A DNA stretch of 64,000 bases from Rhodococcus sp. G-MC3 (GTDB lineage: Bacteria > Actinomycetota > Actinomycetes > Mycobacteriales > Mycobacteriaceae): positions 62,001-126,000 of the forward strand of contig NZ_JASISW010000016.1 of NCBI RefSeq assembly GCF_030063335.1. Direction: 5' to 3'. Positions within the stretch are counted from its first letter, which is position 1, and each line of letters starts with the position of its first letter. This document shows positions 46,473 to 55,979 of the stretch, piece by piece. The translations under genes and the position numbers were made by a program. The notes beneath the pieces were generated by a model. It saw only the letters and a program-made list of their open reading frames with translations. It did not search any database and was not told the DNA's origin.

Positions 46473-47540
46473 GTGGCAGGTAGATTGCGCGCTCGGTTGA
46501 GCGAAGGTGACACACTCGCGGACAAGCCAGACTTCGCACTCGTCGGAGTTCTACGGATCCCGGAACTGCAGAGCAGTCCGTGGCGGGCGATTTATCGGCG
46601 AATTCTCATCGCACTCGCGGCTCTGATGCTCGCCGCGATCATCGTCTATCTCGATCGCGACGGTTACCGGGACGCACAGGACAACGAACTGTCGTTCCTC
46701 GACTCGTTGTATTACGCGACGGTGTCGCTCTCGACCACTGGCTACGGAGACATCACTCCGATCACGCCGTCGGCCCGTTTGATCAATATTCTCGTCATCA
46801 CCCCACTTCGAATCTTCTTCCTCATCTTGTTGGTCGGCACCACGCTCGCAGTTCTTACCGAGCGGTCCCGGCAGGCATTCAAAATTCAGCGATGGAGGCG
46901 CAGCGTGCGCAATCACACCGTGGTTATCGGTTTCGGAACCAAGGGCCGCACCGCCGTCGACGCGATGCTCGGAGACGGTGTGCCTGCCTCCGAGATCGTG
47001 GTCGTCGACACTGATCAGGCAGTTCTCGATTCTGCATCGAACATGGGGCTGGTGACCGTCCACGGGTCGGCCACCAAGTCCGATGTGCTCCGGCTGACGG
47101 GAGCTCAACATGCCGCCGCCATCATCGTCGCGACCAACCGCGACGACACTGCTGTGCTCGTGACTCTCACTGCGCGGGAGATCGCGCCCAAGGCAAAAAT
47201 TGTTGCGGCGATCAGGGAGGCTGAGAACACTCACTTGCTCAGGCAGTCCGGTGCCGACTCGGTTGTGGTGTCCTCGGAGACCGCTGGTCGTCTGCTCGGC
47301 ATCGCAACCACGACACCGAATGTCGTGGAAATGATCGAGGACTTGCTGACTCCGGAGGCCGGTTTCGCCATTGCGGAACGCGAAGTGGAGCGTGATGAGG
47401 TGGGTGGGTCACCGCGACATCTCAATGACATCGTGCTCGGTGTCGTTCGCGCCGGAAAGTTGTTCAGGGTCGGTTCACCCGAGGTCGACGCAATCGAGGC
47501 AACCGACCGGCTGCTCTACATCCGCCGCGTCGGGGAGTGA
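46473..47540 (+). CDS. Potassium channel with RCK (TrkA-N/C) domains
   Basis: A 355-aa channel, the same length as Rv3200c. Two membrane helices flank a pore loop with the selectivity filter TTGYGD at 88-93; a TrkA-N Rossmann domain (about 150-270, VIGFGTKGRTAV) and a C-terminal TrkA-C domain follow. It probably forms a ligand-gated tetrameric K+ channel controlled by nucleotide. GTG with a GGAGTAGG site. Neighbouring nudC and mycoredoxin genes suggest no direct link. Confidence 0.92.
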   Translation: MAGRLRARLSEGDTLADKPDFALVGVLRIPELQSSPWRAIYRRILIALAALMLAAIIVYLDRDGYRDAQDNELSFLDSLYYATVSLSTTGYGDITPITPSARLINILVITPLRIFFLILLVGTTLAVLTERSRQAFKIQRWRRSVRNHTVVIGFGTKGRTAVDAMLGDGVPASEIVVVDTDQAVLDSASNMGLVTVHGSATKSDVLRLTGAQHAAAIIVATNRDDTAVLVTLTAREIAPKAKIVAAIREAENTHLLRQSGADSVVVSSETAGRLLGIATTTPNVVEMIEDLLTPEAGFAIAEREVERDEVGGSPRHLNDIVLGVVRAGKLFRVGSPEVDAIEATDRLLYIRRVGE

Positions 47541-47564
47541 TCGGCGCGCAGTAGGCTCGTACTC

Positions 47565-48470
47565 GTGCGAAGATTCGAACTCGGTACACCGCCCCTGCTC
47601 TCGCGCTCTCCGTTGAACCGAGCGGAAGAGTTGCGGAAGGACACCGAGGCGTTACGTGCGGGCTGGTCCACCGCACACATCCTTCAGGTCGACCAGCGCG
47701 GCAGGCTGCGTGTCGACGATTCGGGATTGGTGTACGTGCCTGCGACAGACGTGGCCGCGGAACCGGCGTTGGATGCGGTCTTCCTCGGTATCGACGGTGG
47801 TCGGCATCTGTGGGCGCAGCGAGTCGGTGTACTGGCCGGTGAATTGGGCGATCTGCGCACGACCGGCGACCGCTTGAGCGAAGTCGAGTTGTCGATTCTG
47901 ACGAGCGCGCTCGCAATTCTGAACTGGCATGCACGTTCGAGCTTCAGTGCGCTGGACGGTGCGGCAACGACACCTACGTCGGCAGGCTGGTCCAGGATCA
48001 GCACCTCCAACGGGCACGAGGAGTTTCCGCGCACCGACCCCGCGGTCATCTGCCTGGTGCATGACGGCGCCGATCGAATTTTGCTGGCGCGCGCCCCCAC
48101 GTGGCCGGAACGTAGGTTTTCGGTGCTCGCCGGGTTTGTCGAAGCCGGCGAGTCGCTCGAGACATGCGTTCTTCGCGAGATCAAGGAAGAAGTCGGAATC
48201 GCCGTGACCGACATCACCTATCTCGGCAGTCAGCCGTGGCCGTTTCCACGTTCGGTGATGATCGGATTCTCCGCTGTGGCCGACCCGGACGTTCCGCTGC
48301 AATTTCTCGACGGCGAGATTGCGGAAGCACATTGGTTCAGCCGCGACGAAGTGCGGGACGCACTCGAACTCGGCGATTGGTCGAGCGATTCGGATACCCG
48401 GCTGTTGCTGCCGGGATCCATCTCCATTGCCCGCGGAATGCTCGAAGCGTGGGCTGCGGCCGAGAGCTGA
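47565..48470 (+). CDS. nudC: NAD(H) pyrophosphatase NudC
   Basis: A 301-aa Nudix hydrolase that splits NADH (and NAD-capped RNA or nicotinoyl drug adducts) into mononucleotides. The Nudix box begins GFVEAGE and ends REIKEEVGI, and the NADH-specificity motif SQPWPFPRSVM follows. The zinc-ribbon cysteines of E. coli NudC are absent; the segment ALDGAATTPTSAGWS replaces them, as in M. tuberculosis NudC. GTG with TAGGCT seven bases upstream: leaderless. It starts 24 bases after the channel. Confidence 0.93.
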   Translation: MRRFELGTPPLLSRSPLNRAEELRKDTEALRAGWSTAHILQVDQRGRLRVDDSGLVYVPATDVAAEPALDAVFLGIDGGRHLWAQRVGVLAGELGDLRTTGDRLSEVELSILTSALAILNWHARSSFSALDGAATTPTSAGWSRISTSNGHEEFPRTDPAVICLVHDGADRILLARAPTWPERRFSVLAGFVEAGESLETCVLREIKEEVGIAVTDITYLGSQPWPFPRSVMIGFSAVADPDVPLQFLDGEIAEAHWFSRDEVRDALELGDWSSDSDTRLLLPGSISIARGMLEAWAAAES

Positions 48471-48474
48471 GCCG

Positions 48475-48744
48475 CTACAGGTTCAACGAGCGCTTCACTG
48501 CTGCGAGGGTGGGATTCGTAGCGGTGGTGCCGTCGGCGTAGCGAACGGTCGGCACGATGTGGTTGCCGTTGTTCACACTTCCGACGAACTCGGCGGATTT
48601 CGGATCATCCTCGATGTCGATCTCCGCATAGGCGATTCCCGCTTCGTCGAGCTGGGTCTTGAGCCTGCGGCAGTATCCACACCACGTCGTGGAGTAGATG
48701 GTCAAGGCGGCCGTGTCGTCGGCGGTGTTCGCGATGGTAGTCAC
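48475..48744 (-). CDS. mrx1: Mycoredoxin (glutaredoxin-like)
   Basis: An 89-aa thioredoxin-fold protein with CGYC at 22-25. Mycoredoxins use mycothiol as reductant and remove mycothiol from proteins; the homologue Rv3198A is the type member. Its genes sit beside nudC and uvrD2 in the same way. The GTG start gives family length but has no visible ribosome site. It shares a divergent promoter region with uvrD2 and ends 5 bases from nudC. Confidence 0.88.
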   Translation of the reverse strand: MTTIANTADDTAALTIYSTTWCGYCRRLKTQLDEAGIAYAEIDIEDDPKSAEFVGSVNNGNHIVPTVRYADGTTATNPTLAAVKRSLNL

Positions 48745-48862
48745 GACAACAGTCAACGTCGTGGGTCGTGTTGTTGTTCCACCGGGTGTGTGGCTCGGAT
48801 GGATCCGCTGAGTGCGTGGCCGGGAAAGAACAGTGTCCGAGCAGCCTGACAAGATGGAGGCC

Positions 48863-50983
48863 ATGTCTGTGGATTCGATGACCACCGGGTTGGATCCCGA
48901 GCAGTCCGCTGCCGTCTCCGCTCCGCGCGGGCCCGTATGTGTTCTGGCAGGAGCAGGTACGGGCAAGACGCGCACAATCACCAGGCGTATCGCGCACCTC
49001 GTCTCTGCTGGCCACGTGTCGGCCGGGCAGGTGCTGGCCGTGACGTTCACCGCTCGCGCGGCGGGGGAGATGCGCGGCCGGTTACGCGCGCTGGGCGTCG
49101 GAGGTGATGGCCCCGCCGTGCAAGCTCGGACCTTTCACGCTGCGGCGCTACGGCAGCTGAAGTATTTCTGGCCGCAGGTCGTGGGAGACACCGGCTGGCA
49201 ACTGCTCGACCGAAAGTTTGCGTTGGTGAGTCAAGCCGCGAATCGGGCAGGCATCTCCACGGCCACCGATTCGATCCGCGACCTTGCCGGGGAGATCGAA
49301 TGGGCCAAGGGCTCGCTCGTCGCGCCGGAGGATTACCCGGCGATCACTGCGCGATTGCGTCGAGAAGTACCGATGGATGCGGCCAAGGTCGCGTCCGTGT
49401 ACGCGGGGTACGAGGATCTCAAATCGCACGGCGGTGACGGAATGCTGCTGGACTTCGACGATTTGCTGCTGCACACCGCAGCTGCACTCGAGGAACATTC
49501 GGCCGTTGCCGACGAGTTTCGCGAGCGCTACCGGTGTTTCGTCGTCGACGAATACCAGGACGTGACCCCGCTTCAGCAGCGTGTGCTCGACGCCTGGCTC
49601 GGCGAACGAGACGACCTCACTGTCGTCGGTGACGCCAACCAGACGATCTACTCTTTCACCGGTGCGACTCCGCGCTATCTGCTCGATTTTTCTCGGCGTT
49701 TCCCCGATGCGACGGTCGTCCGGCTCGAGCGCGACTACCGATCGACACCCGAGGTGGTTTCGCTTGCCAACCGTGTGATCGGAGCAGCTCGTGGCCGAAT
49801 CGCCGGTACGAGGTTGCAGCTGATCGGGCAGCGGCCCCCGGGTCCTGAGCCTGAGTTCTTCGAGTATGACGACGAGCCTGCGGAGGCCGATGGTGTTGCG
49901 CGTGCGATCAAGCGACTGATCTCGAAAGGTGTTGCGCCTGCGGAGATCGCAGTGCTCTACCGTATCAACGCGCAGTCGGAGGTGCACGAGCAGGCGCTGA
50001 CCGGGATGCAAATCCCCTACCAGGTGCGCGGAGGAGAAGGGTTCTTCAACCGACCCGAAGTGAGGCAGGGTATTTCGGCTCTACGAACAGCTTCCGGTCG
50101 CGGCGATCTGCCGGAGGCCTCGAAAGTCGGAGATGGACTACCCTCGCTCGTGCGGGCGGTACTCGCACCCTTGGGGCTGACGGCTACCGAACCCGCCGGT
50201 GCTCAGGCTCGTGAAAAATGGTCATCGCTTGGAGGCATCGTTCAGGTCGCCGAAGAACTCGTCGTGCAGGATCCCGAGATCGACCTCGATCGCCTTCTGA
50301 CGGAACTGGCCGCGCGCGCCGAGGCTCGACACCCACCCGTCGTCCAAGGAGTGACGTTAGCTTCTTTACACGCGGCCAAGGGTCTCGAATGGGACGCAGT
50401 ATTCATCGTCGGACTTGCGGACGGTACGCTGCCGATCTCGCACGCGCTCGGCAACGACCCGAGTGCGAACAACGATGCGGCCATCGAGGAAGAACGACGA
50501 CTGCTGTATGTCGGCGTCACCAGAGCGCGGCAGCACTTGCATCTGTCGTGGGCGCTCGCCCGCAACGAAGGCGGGCGGAAGTCTCGTCGCAGATCGAGGT
50601 TTCTCAACGGTCTGATTCCGGAGGAGTCACCTGCCTCGCGCATCGCGACGACTCCGTCGACGAAGAAGTCCGGGCCGAAGTGCAGGCTGTGTGGGAAGCC
50701 GCTGCTCGGCACTGCGGCAACCATGCTCGGCCGCTGCGAAAGCCATCCCACCGACGTCGACATCGGATTGCTCGATGCATTGAAGTCGTGGCGTCTCGAC
50801 AAGTCTCGCGAATTGAAGGTTCCCGCGTACGTGGTATTCAGCGACACCACGTTGACGGCGATCGCCGAGCAGCAGCCCCAGGACGACAGGGGGCTCGTCG
50901 CGATCCCTGGGATCGGGGCAAAGAAACTGGAGCGCTTCGGCGAGGACGTGTTGACGGTTGTCAGGGACTCTTCGAGCGACTGA
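48863..50983 (+). CDS. uvrD2: UvrD2 superfamily 1 DNA helicase with HRDC domain
   Basis: An SF1A 3'-5' helicase of about 706 aa. Walker A AGAGTGKT at 29-36 and DEYQ at 229-232 mark the motor; the C terminus holds an HRDC domain and, before it, CxxC (607, 610) with CxxH (625, 628), a zinc-knuckle-like element where mycobacterial UvrD2 is described as tetracysteine. UvrD2 is essential in M. tuberculosis. The start could be ATG 48854, 48863 or 48878; a GGAGG lies at 48856-48860. Confidence 0.93.
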   Translation: MSVDSMTTGLDPEQSAAVSAPRGPVCVLAGAGTGKTRTITRRIAHLVSAGHVSAGQVLAVTFTARAAGEMRGRLRALGVGGDGPAVQARTFHAAALRQLKYFWPQVVGDTGWQLLDRKFALVSQAANRAGISTATDSIRDLAGEIEWAKGSLVAPEDYPAITARLRREVPMDAAKVASVYAGYEDLKSHGGDGMLLDFDDLLLHTAAALEEHSAVADEFRERYRCFVVDEYQDVTPLQQRVLDAWLGERDDLTVVGDANQTIYSFTGATPRYLLDFSRRFPDATVVRLERDYRSTPEVVSLANRVIGAARGRIAGTRLQLIGQRPPGPEPEFFEYDDEPAEADGVARAIKRLISKGVAPAEIAVLYRINAQSEVHEQALTGMQIPYQVRGGEGFFNRPEVRQGISALRTASGRGDLPEASKVGDGLPSLVRAVLAPLGLTATEPAGAQAREKWSSLGGIVQVAEELVVQDPEIDLDRLLTELAARAEARHPPVVQGVTLASLHAAKGLEWDAVFIVGLADGTLPISHALGNDPSANNDAAIEEERRLLYVGVTRARQHLHLSWALARNEGGRKSRRRSRFLNGLIPEESPASRIATTPSTKKSGPKCRLCGKPLLGTAATMLGRCESHPTDVDIGLLDALKSWRLDKSRELKVPAYVVFSDTTLTAIAEQQPQDDRGLVAIPGIGAKKLERFGEDVLTVVRDSSSD

Positions 50984-51000
50984 CCCCGCTTTCCGTCGAA

Positions 51001-51036
51001 ACCGCAGGTAGACATTTCGACATAACCGCAGGTAGA
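51001..51036. repeat. 12-bp direct repeat in the whiB7 promoter region
   Basis: ACCGCAGGTAGA occurs exactly at 51001-51012 and 51025-51036, a 24-base spacing, with similar flanking bases. The second copy ends where the AT-rich element before the -35 begins. Two sites one face apart on the helix would suit a cooperative activator or WhiB7 itself. Confidence 0.75.
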
Positions 51037-51073
51037 AAATAACTTGTGCAGTTTCGACCAACAGGTTTAGTCT
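51036..51073 (+). promoter_or_regulatory. WhiB7-type promoter of whiB7
   Basis: AAAAT at 51036-51040 lies three bases before TTGTGC (-35, 51044-51049); TAGTCT (-10, 51068-51073) follows after 18 bases. An AT-rich block just upstream of the -35 is the known requirement for WhiB7 with sigma-A, so whiB7 is probably self-activated. The implied leader is more than 550 bases. Confidence 0.7.
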
Positions 51074-51184
51074 GTTTTCATTGCTAACGGGAGACCGCGA
51101 GCAGTACACGTGCCCGAAAGGGTAGGTGTGAGCAGATACAAGACAATTGCCCGCATTCGATTCGAGAACTGGAGGTGGAGAAAA

Positions 51185-51508
51185 ATGAACAATCAACTAT
51201 TCGGCTTTGCCGTGATCAGTGCAGATTTGGGTATCACCAAATCCGTGCTCGGTGTCTCCGCTTCCAGCTACGTCGGCGGTAACGCTCTCCTGACCGCCGC
51301 CTCCGCTCCGGCCGCCTCCAGCCTCATTGCTGCACCCACGACGGGCTCCACGTCGAATAGTGCAATGCAGGCGCAGGAAGCAGCAGGAGCTGCCGAGAAG
51401 GCCGCGGCCGAGCAGTGGCCAGCACATCCGGCAGCACCCGCAGCACGTCGTCGCCGCGCACACGTGGCGTCCGTGATCGAAGATCGATATCGAGAGAGTT
51501 CTCGGTAG
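51185..51508 (+). CDS. whiB7 leader ORF (uORF), 107 codons
   Basis: An open frame with a very strong ribosome site (GGAGGTGGAG) in the whiB7 leader. The peptide is hydrophobic at first, then Ala/Ser-rich, then basic (ARRRRAHV), and matches no family. Its function is most likely regulatory: in streptomycetes and mycobacteria, ribosomes stalled by antibiotics on a leader ORF relieve termination before whiB7/wblC. This one is much longer than I would expect for a leader peptide. It stops 21 bases before the terminator stem. Confidence 0.7.
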   Translation: MNNQLFGFAVISADLGITKSVLGVSASSYVGGNALLTAASAPAASSLIAAPTTGSTSNSAMQAQEAAGAAEKAAAEQWPAHPAAPAARRRRAHVASVIEDRYRESSR

Positions 51509-51528
51509 CGATACTCGATTCGCCTTCC

Positions 51529-51565
51529 AGGCCACGGACCCGCATACGCGGACCGTGGCCTTTTT
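51529..51565 (+). terminator. whiB7 attenuator terminator
   Basis: GGCCACGG at 51530-51537 pairs with CCGTGGCC at 51553-51560, with an extra inner CCGC/GCGG pairing, followed by TTTTT. Located between the uORF stop and the whiB7 start; transcription must read through it to reach whiB7. Confidence 0.85.
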
Positions 51566-51664
51566 CGTTCGATGAGTCCCCTCGAATTCGAACGTTCGGC
51601 TCACCTGGTTCGCAGAATTTCCGCCAACTGTAAACACGCCGTACGAAAAGTAGAGGAGACCGAC

Positions 51665-52012
51665 GTGTCAACCGTCACGGTCCGGACGACATGCCGATAC
51701 CAGTCCGACTCAGCGCCGAACGACACTGCGCAGTACCCGATGGACGCGCAGATCAGCGCAGCCGAGAATGCAGGCTTCGAAGTACCCTGTCGTGCAGCTG
51801 ATCCCGATATGTGGTTTGCCGAGAATCCTGGCGAGCTCGAACGCGCCAAGGAGCTGTGCGCGGAATGCCCCATCCGTCGAACCTGCCTCAGTGCAGCGCT
51901 GGATCGCGCTGAGCCATGGGGTGTATGGGGAGGCGAAATCCTCGACCAAGGAGTCGTCATCGCCCGCAAGCGTCCACGTGGACGGCCGCGCAAGCATCAG
52001 CAGGTTGCGTGA
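51665..52012 (+). CDS. whiB7: WhiB7 antibiotic-resistance regulator
   Basis: A 115-aa WhiB-family regulator that induces intrinsic resistance genes with sigma-A. Cluster cysteines are C42, C65, C68 and C74, then EPWGVWGG at 83-90, and an AT-hook RGRPRK at 105-110 that reads the AT-rich block upstream of target promoters. The C-terminal half is nearly identical to M. tuberculosis WhiB7; the N terminus is about 25 residues longer. GTG 51665 with AGAGGAGA is the best start. Confidence 0.95.
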   Translation: MSTVTVRTTCRYQSDSAPNDTAQYPMDAQISAAENAGFEVPCRAADPDMWFAENPGELERAKELCAECPIRRTCLSAALDRAEPWGVWGGEILDQGVVIARKRPRGRPRKHQQVA

Positions 52013-52042
52013 GGCTTTATCCGATCGAGACGCGCAGCCGAC

Positions 52043-52082
52043 TGAAGCCAGTGGTGCCGGAAAGCTCAGTGGGGCCTGGCTT
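52043..52082 (+). terminator. Terminator after whiB7
   Basis: AAGCCAG at 52043-52049 pairs with CTGGCTT at 52074-52080, followed by TTTT in all; partial inner pairing GCC/GGC. It ends the whiB7 unit before the convergent ABC1 kinase. Confidence 0.55.
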
Positions 52083-52097
52083 TTCTGACGAAGCAGA

Positions 52098-53414
52098 TCA
52101 ATCTTCGTCCGTGAAGCCGGGCATCCACTCGGTGAGGATGGACATGTAGGGGGCGTAGGCATCGAGTTGCGCGCAGATGCCTACGAGGCCGCCGAGAACG
52201 CGAAAGATCATGATGTATTCGGCCGGCATGTTGAGTGCTCGCGCAGTACGGAATTGAGCGCTGTCGAATTCGGTCGCGGAACCTGCGGCCTTCTGGAGCC
52301 ACGAACGAGTGAAATGGAAGGATTCGGCCCGAATGGGATCGGTGAACGGACGCAGGTAGTCCGAAATCTCCTGTGCGGTAACAGTCCGTCCAGGAATAAC
52401 GAAACCGCTCTCGGTGCAGAGTGCCACCAGCTCGTCGAAGCGTTCTTCGCGGGCGAGACGAACCATCCTACCGAGCACCGGCGGTAGTCCGTTCGGCATC
52501 GGGGCAGTGGCACCGAAGTCGATGACACCGAGTCTCCCGTCGGCGAGCATCATGAAGTTTCCTGGGTGTGGATCGGCGTGCAGCAAACCCGCGCGTGCCG
52601 GCGCAGTGAAGGCGAACCGAACGAGTAGCTCGCCCGCGGCATTGCGTTGGTCTACCGATCCATTCGAGATGATCGACGAGAGCGGTGTGCCCGTCATCCA
52701 TTCGGTTACCAAAACTTTCGGCGCGCTTGCCACGACACGGGGGATGGCGAAGCGGGCATCTTTGTCGAACTCCGCGGCGAAGGCGCGTTGGCTGGTGGCT
52801 TCGATGCGGTAGTCGAGCTCGTCCTCGGTGCGCGCGATCAATTCGTCCAGCACCGGTTTGACGTCTGCGCCGGTGAAAATGGCGCTGAACGTGTTCGCGA
52901 AACGCGACATCGTCTTGAGGTCGGCACGCAGAGCATCGTCGGCACCGGGGTACTGCACCTTCACGGCAACATCGCGCCCATCCGACCACACCGCCCGATG
53001 CACTTGACCAATGCTGGCCGAAGCGACCGGTGTGTCTTCGAAGGATGTGAACCGGGAACGCCACGCGGTTCCGAGTTGGTGGTCGAGGACACGATGAACT
53101 TTCGCTGCCGACAACGGCGGCGCGTCCGCCTGGAGTTTGGTGAGCGCCTCACGGTACGGCTCTGCGAACTCCTCGGGCACGGCGGCTTCCATCACGGACA
53201 GTGCCTGCCCGAATTTCATTGCGCCGCCCTTGAGCTCGCCGAGAACCGAGAACAACTGTTCGGCGGCCTTCGCCGCCAATTCCGAGTCGATCTCGTCGCG
53301 ATTGCCACCGGCCAACTTCTTTCCGAAGCCGACAGCGGCCCGACCGGCGATGCCGATGGGGATGCGAGCGAGCTTGGCGGTGCGGGCTGAACCCCGGCGA
53401 GGAATGTCTGGCAC
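52098..53414 (-). CDS. ABC1/UbiB-family atypical kinase (Rv3197-like)
   Basis: A 438-aa atypical protein-kinase-like ATPase of the ABC1/ADCK/UbiB family. KGGAMKFGQ near residue 60 is the invariant KxGQ motif, followed by VAVKVQYPG (nucleotide-binding Lys), HADPHPGNFM catalytic loop and VIDFGA metal site. The family supports quinone or lipid metabolism. A few mycobacterial reports tie Rv3197 to macrolide tolerance, and it neighbours whiB7 here too; that link is inference. Confidence 0.9.
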   Translation of the reverse strand: MPDIPRRGSARTAKLARIPIGIAGRAAVGFGKKLAGGNRDEIDSELAAKAAEQLFSVLGELKGGAMKFGQALSVMEAAVPEEFAEPYREALTKLQADAPPLSAAKVHRVLDHQLGTAWRSRFTSFEDTPVASASIGQVHRAVWSDGRDVAVKVQYPGADDALRADLKTMSRFANTFSAIFTGADVKPVLDELIARTEDELDYRIEATSQRAFAAEFDKDARFAIPRVVASAPKVLVTEWMTGTPLSSIISNGSVDQRNAAGELLVRFAFTAPARAGLLHADPHPGNFMMLADGRLGVIDFGATAPMPNGLPPVLGRMVRLAREERFDELVALCTESGFVIPGRTVTAQEISDYLRPFTDPIRAESFHFTRSWLQKAAGSATEFDSAQFRTARALNMPAEYIMIFRVLGGLVGICAQLDAYAPYMSILTEWMPGFTDED

Positions 53415-53489
53415 ACCACCATCATGGCTGACCGAGCGCCCTCGTGCCCACAGCGCAGGTGAGAGCGACCTAAACCGGTGGTCTCGCGC

Positions 53490-54359
53490 TCAATGAGTGC
53501 AGTCGCACAGCGGATGACGGCCCCATGTGCGACGAGTCATCGTGTGGTCTCTCAGGTCCACTTCGAGCGTCATGTCGGCCAGGGGAACGCGCCGACCGTC
53601 GATGAATGCCTCGACCTGTGCCAGCGCGACCGCCGCAGCGGCAAGAACTGTGGGCTTGCTCGCATGGCCCACCCTCCCGAGCAGCTGAGCCGAGATATGC
53701 GGCCACTGAGGATCCAGATCGCAGCGGACGAGATCGGCGCAGCGCAGGCAACTGCTGACCCCTGGCAGCACGAAAGGGCCGATAGCTGCGCGGCCGTCGC
53801 GCAGTCGGACCTGAAGGTGCGGGGTTCGCGTGCGCACCAAACTCGTCACTACCCGAGGATCGGGGACCATGTCGTCGGTCAGCAGGACGACGTGGCACTG
53901 GCTGCTCTCGCGCTCCGCTGTCTGACGTCGTGTCGACGTCGATCGGTGTACGACGAGAGTAGAAGACGGTACGGCTCCGGAGACGACGGCGTCTGCGATC
54001 GGTCCGCGTCCGAGCACGTGCACGACGGTCACCTTCGACGTGGACGAGGCCGGTCGGGGTGCCGAGGGGTCGCCTCCCTCGGTCAACAGTCCCGATTCGT
54101 CGAGCTCCGACAACAGAGTGGACATCGAGTTGGCGGACAGTCCCACGGTTCCCGCATACCAGATCATGTGTGCACGTGAGTGGACTCCGTCGAGACGCCT
54201 GAGCAACTCCAGTAGCACTTCCGACTCGACGCCGGGAGGGGCGGCTACGAGAAACGAACGCTCGGGATGCCAACCGAGACGGACGTTCCCATCCCGTTGA
54301 GCGAACACGGGGATATCGAGCTTGGGTCGGCGTACCGGCGATGTAGGCATGCAGCGCAC
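53490..54359 (-). CDS. Orphan TOMM-type cyclodehydratase-like (E1-like) protein
   Basis: A 289-aa protein of the E1/ThiF-like fold seen in TOMM cyclodehydratase partner proteins. A zinc tetrad is visible: C204 and C207 (SSCLRCADL) with C285 and C287 (LCDCTH); C213 is extra. The N-terminal part, which begins PKLDIPVFAQ, fits a leader-peptide-binding (RRE-like) wing. No YcaO partner, precursor peptide or transporter is nearby. It matches Rv3196 in position, so it is conserved without a cluster. Role unknown. Confidence 0.8.
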   Translation of the reverse strand: MRCMPTSPVRRPKLDIPVFAQRDGNVRLGWHPERSFLVAAPPGVESEVLLELLRRLDGVHSRAHMIWYAGTVGLSANSMSTLLSELDESGLLTEGGDPSAPRPASSTSKVTVVHVLGRGPIADAVVSGAVPSSTLVVHRSTSTRRQTAERESSQCHVVLLTDDMVPDPRVVTSLVRTRTPHLQVRLRDGRAAIGPFVLPGVSSCLRCADLVRCDLDPQWPHISAQLLGRVGHASKPTVLAAAAVALAQVEAFIDGRRVPLADMTLEVDLRDHTMTRRTWGRHPLCDCTH

Positions 54360-54445
54360 GATGTCAGGCTCGGTGAATCGAGGCCGTCGTCAGATGTAAG
54401 TTATCCACAGCCTCGTGTGGTGGCTGAGCTGCAGGGATCTAGAAA

Positions 54446-54484
54446 ATATGGGGTGTACCGACAATTTTTCGGTACACCCCATAT
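54446..54484. terminator. Intrinsic terminator of the zincin gene
   Basis: ATATGGGGTGTACCGA at 54446-54461 pairs with 54469-54484 across CAATTTT; on the minus strand the stem is at once downstream of the zincin stop. Confidence 0.8.
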
Positions 54485-54485
54485 C

Positions 54486-55838
54486 TCACTCGCTTTCGCC
54501 CTTTTTCTCGCGCTCGGATCGTTCCTGCGCCTCGGTCGCTTCGAGCTGTGCGATCGGGTCGTCGAAGCTACTGGTACCTCCACCGACGACTCCGTCGATG
54601 AATCCTGCTGGATCGTCGAGATCAGCCGAGACCGGCAGCAGGTCCGGGTGAGCCCACACTCCGTCGCGGCCGTCGATACCTGCCGCCGTGGTGAGACGCC
54701 GCCACAGATCGCCTGCCTCGCGGACCTTGCGGGGACGAAGTTCCAACCCGACGAGAGTCGCGAACGTCTGTTCTGCAGGACCACCCGAAGCACGTCGGCG
54801 TCTGATTGTCTCGCCGAGTGCACCTGCGCCGGGCAGGCGATCACCGAGAGCGTCGGACACGACGGTCTCCACCCAACCTTCGACCAAGGCCAGCAGAGTC
54901 TCGAGGCGCTCCAGCGCCGCCTTCTGTTCAGGCGTCGTTTGTGGCTCGAAGGCACCCTGCTGCAGGATCTCCTCGATCTTCGACGGATCGGTCAGCGACG
55001 ACGGATCAAGTCCGGCTGCGGCTTCCTCGATTGCCGAGAAGTCCATCCGAATGCCGCGCGCGTACTCCTCCACCGTGGCGAGGACCCTCTGCCGAAGCCA
55101 GGGCACGTGGCTGTAGAGCCGTTGGTGCGCGGCCTCGCGTGCGGCGAGGAAGACGAGCACTTCGCGTTCAGGCTGTTCGAGGCCTTCGGTGAAAGCGGCA
55201 ATTGCCTCGGGGAGCAGTGCCGCGACTCCGCTGGGACCGAGAGGAAGGCCGATGTCGGTGGAGGTCAACACCTCTTTGGACAGCTGTCCGAGAGCCTGGC
55301 CGAGTTGGGAACCGAATGCCATGCCGCCCATCTGCGTCAGCATCCCCATCATCGGGCCTGCCATCTGCTGGGCCTCGGGAGGAAGTCCTGCCGTCCACAT
55401 GCCCGAGATTTGTTCGGCGACTGGATCGCACAATCGCTTCCAGGTGTCGATGGTGTTGTCGAGCCAGTCTCCGGCGGTCCACGCCGCGGTCTTGGACGCT
55501 CCTGCGGGAAGCGTCGTTGCAGCATCGAGCCACAACTCGGCGAGGTGAGCTGCCTCGGACACCGCCTCGGACTTACCCGCCGAAACGGGAGAGACGTTTC
55601 CGATCTGTTGGCGCGCCAACTGCTTGGCAAGGTCGTAGTTGACGGGCCCTGCTGAAGCTGCACCGGCACCCGCTGCGCCCATTCCGCTGAGCATCTGCCC
55701 GAACTGGGAGAGCATCTGGCCCAGTGCGGCGGGGTCGAAACCCTCACCGCCGAATCCGAATCCGCCGGGAGTGCCGTCTCCGCTTTGATCCTTCTTGTCC
55801 GGATCCTCGTCGGAGCTGTGGAAACCAAAATTGCTCAT
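54486..55838 (-). CDS. Zinc-dependent metalloprotease-like protein (zincin_2 family)
   Basis: A 450-aa actinobacterial protein of the TIGR03624/zincin_2 group. The expected HExxH appears as REAAH at 234-238, so the first ligand is Arg; this branch (Rv3195-like) consistently carries REAAH, and catalytic activity is doubtful. The N terminus is Gly/Met-rich and disordered, with a long helical middle. No signal peptide. It is divergent from the Lon-like PDZ protease, and both may act in protein quality control. Confidence 0.82.
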   Translation of the reverse strand: MSNFGFHSSDEDPDKKDQSGDGTPGGFGFGGEGFDPAALGQMLSQFGQMLSGMGAAGAGAASAGPVNYDLAKQLARQQIGNVSPVSAGKSEAVSEAAHLAELWLDAATTLPAGASKTAAWTAGDWLDNTIDTWKRLCDPVAEQISGMWTAGLPPEAQQMAGPMMGMLTQMGGMAFGSQLGQALGQLSKEVLTSTDIGLPLGPSGVAALLPEAIAAFTEGLEQPEREVLVFLAAREAAHQRLYSHVPWLRQRVLATVEEYARGIRMDFSAIEEAAAGLDPSSLTDPSKIEEILQQGAFEPQTTPEQKAALERLETLLALVEGWVETVVSDALGDRLPGAGALGETIRRRRASGGPAEQTFATLVGLELRPRKVREAGDLWRRLTTAAGIDGRDGVWAHPDLLPVSADLDDPAGFIDGVVGGGTSSFDDPIAQLEATEAQERSEREKKGESE

Positions 55839-55979
55839 ACCGCCAACGGTACAAGGCGTAGACGCGATGAGCACCGCTCGAGATCACGCTGGTGGCGAAC
55901 ATCGCGCATCGGGGGGTGTGTGCCGGTAACGAGGGGGTCTCACATCTGGCGCACAGCCGCCGGTTCTAATGTTTGTCGG

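Noticed and set aside
54399..54407. Exact DnaA box TTATCCACA
   Set aside because: A single copy between two genes with no cluster, no AT-rich unwinding element, and no dnaA/dnaN nearby; not an origin.
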